Shown here: positions 62,800-64,000 of the stretch, in pieces | How positions within the stretch are numbered: the first letter of the stretch is position 1 | Layout: each line of letters begins with the position of its first letter | Translations under genes and position numbers: made by a program | Assembly: GCA_020634165.1 (NCBI GenBank) | Contig: JACKCF010000007.1 | Span: 56,280-120,279, forward strand | Direction: 5' to 3' | DNA from: Anaerolineaceae bacterium | Lineage (GTDB): Bacteria > Chloroflexota > Anaerolineae > Aggregatilineales > Phototrophicaceae | Length of the DNA: 64,000 nt | The notes under the pieces: generated by a model | What the model was told of the DNA's origin: nothing | The model's input: only the letters and a program-made list of their open reading frames with translations | Database searches by the model: none

Positions 62800-64000
62800 A
62801 TGAAACTTCACAAGTATGCAATAATTATCATGTTTTTTGTCTATGCGGTTAGCGTTAGTGCGCAGGATGAGTCGGTCACAGTTGAATACAGCTCTCCGCC
62901 AGATACAACGCTGCAATGCTCCGGCCAGTTTGTAGCTCATACCCTCGACCACGTGACAACGGTTCCCAGTGGCCAGGATGTGCGCCAGTTTGAAGCCAAC
63001 GGCAGTGGCTTGGCGATCAATGACCTCGATAATGATGGCGATCTCGATGTGGTTCTTGGCAATCATGCGGGTATGAACACTATTCTCTGGAATGAAGGCG
63101 ATCTCGATTTCCGCACAGAGCGACTAGACTTTGGCATGTCTCGTGGTGTGAATATCATCGACATTGATGCCGATGGTTGGAACGATTTATTCTTCACACG
63201 GATTGCCAGCGCCCCCAATTATTATCGCAACCAGGGCGATGGCACCTTCATGCTAGAAGTCCTTCCCTACATTGCCGAGCCACTCTATTCGACCAGTTGG
63301 GCCGACCTCGATTACGATGGTGATCTCGATCTTGTTGGCGGCACTTACGATGCTGAGTTGTTGAACACCATTGGCCAGGAATTCATGCTCAGTGGTCGTG
63401 GCGGCGTGTACTACTACGAAAATGACGCTGGCTATTTTCGCCCTCAGCGGCTCGCACAGGAAGCTCAGGCCCTCGCGCTTATCCTGGCAGATACCAATGA
63501 GGATGGTCGCCTTGATATTGTCGTTGGCAATGACTTTGCTGTGCCGGACTATATCTGGCTGAATACAGAAAATGGCTGGGTAGCTGACGAGTACTTTGAA
63601 AACACCACCTACAGCACCATGAGTTATGATTTTGGCGATCTCAATAACGATGGCACAACCGAGTTCTTCTCAACCGATATGAAGCCCTATGCCACTGACG
63701 ACACAACAACCGCCGCCTGGCAACCCCTCATGGACGACATGATGGATGACCCACATCCAGTAGGCGACCCACAGGTCATGCAGAACGTATTACAGGTGAC
63801 AAGTGCTGACGGCTTCTTGAATCGGGCAACTGGATGGGGCATTGATGCAACAGGCTGGAGTTGGTCAAGCAAGTTCGGCGACCTCGATCAGGATGGATTT
63901 CTTGACCTGTACATCGTTAATGGCTTCATCGAACAGACCATGTTTGCCCATCTGCCTCAACATGAACTTGTCGAAGAGAACCAGGCATTTCGCAATCGAA
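62800..64000 (+). CDS. FG-GAP/VCBS repeat protein, partial at right edge
   Basis: ATG at 62800; about 400 residues visible, cut by the window end. Signal peptide 1-23 (ends VSVSA). At least six FG-GAP-like repeats: INDLDNDGDLDVVLG, IDIDADGWNDLFF, WADLDYDGDLDLVGG, LADTNEDGRLDIVVG, GDLNNDGTTEFFS, GDLDQDGFLDLYIV. They form a beta-propeller with calcium loops, like CRTAC1/ASPIC proteins of the cell surface. It starts 9 bases after the MalG-type stop, so it belongs to the cluster. May bind polysaccharide or act on it. Confidence 0.85.
   Translation, partial: MKLHKYAIIIMFFVYAVSVSAQDESVTVEYSSPPDTTLQCSGQFVAHTLDHVTTVPSGQDVRQFEANGSGLAINDLDNDGDLDVVLGNHAGMNTILWNEGDLDFRTERLDFGMSRGVNIIDIDADGWNDLFFTRIASAPNYYRNQGDGTFMLEVLPYIAEPLYSTSWADLDYDGDLDLVGGTYDAELLNTIGQEFMLSGRGGVYYYENDAGYFRPQRLAQEAQALALILADTNEDGRLDIVVGNDFAVPDYIWLNTENGWVADEYFENTTYSTMSYDFGDLNNDGTTEFFSTDMKPYATDDTTTAAWQPLMDDMMDDPHPVGDPQVMQNVLQVTSADGFLNRATGWGIDATGWSWSSKFGDLDQDGFLDLYIVNGFIEQTMFAHLPQHELVEENQAFRNR

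Noticed and set aside
1..64000. CRISPR array, insertion sequence or prophage
   Set aside because: No regularly spaced repeats, transposase or phage structural gene was found.

Overview
The window is one continuous stretch of bacterial chromosome with moderate G+C. It encodes nine to ten envelope or lipoprotein-processing functions, many stand-alone signalling proteins and two solute importers. The protein styles (LiaS/NarX-type kinases with GAF domains, a VWA-FHA protein, ABC-2/SpoIIM fusion, TPR and WD-like envelope proteins, FG-GAP proteins, sigma-70 with a short N-terminus) point to Chloroflexota, probably an Anaerolineae-like lineage. That placement is an inference from protein style, not a database result. 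I see no prophage, insertion sequence, CRISPR array or rRNA.

Layout. 1-7041 (minus): a 7TM-HD phosphodiesterase cut by the left edge, YqeY, MtaB, two envelope proteins and a response regulator. 7208-11054 (plus): a tightly packed run of an unknown protein, a secreted beta-propeller and two related membrane proteins. 11161-22545: mostly housekeeping genes (lipA, a DnaB-like ATPase, the principal sigma factor, a universal stress protein, glpK), then a membrane histidine kinase, a methyltransferase and a MutS-family ATPase. 22552-32772: a phosphoribosyltransferase, VWA-FHA protein, orphan ABC ATPase, two tandem CBS proteins, a divergent GAF kinase/LuxR regulator pair, lspA, and an APH-like kinase next to a RIO-like kinase. 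32785-33175 holds a strong minus-strand promoter, a 16-codon ORF and a leader that can fold in two mutually exclusive ways. 33299-45714: a phosphatase, small orphan genes, a PHP-AlbA_2 fusion, lon, an ABC-2/SpoIIM exporter, lgt and a CDP-alcohol phosphatidyltransferase. A tRNA-Pro(CGG) lies at 45866-45940. 46146-53235 is mixed: peptidase, tandem EamA transporters, methyltransferase, hydrolase, a 50-residue small protein and a WbuC cupin.

53503 to the right edge is a nine-gene same-strand cluster. It has an oligopeptide-type importer (binding protein and two permeases), a LmbE deacetylase, an alpha/alpha-barrel glycoside hydrolase, a sugar importer (binding protein and two permeases) and an FG-GAP protein that runs off the window. 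No importer ATPase is encoded in it, so ATPases must come from elsewhere. The set suggests uptake and processing of a glycan or glycoconjugate.

The most unusual items are the bistable leader with its micro-ORF (32785-33175), the PHP-AlbA_2 fusion, the ABC-2/SpoIIM fusion, the MutS-like protein with an Asn in Walker B, the unknown 7208-11054 operon, and the ATPase-less double importer cluster. All are read by eye; no searches or folding calculations were run.
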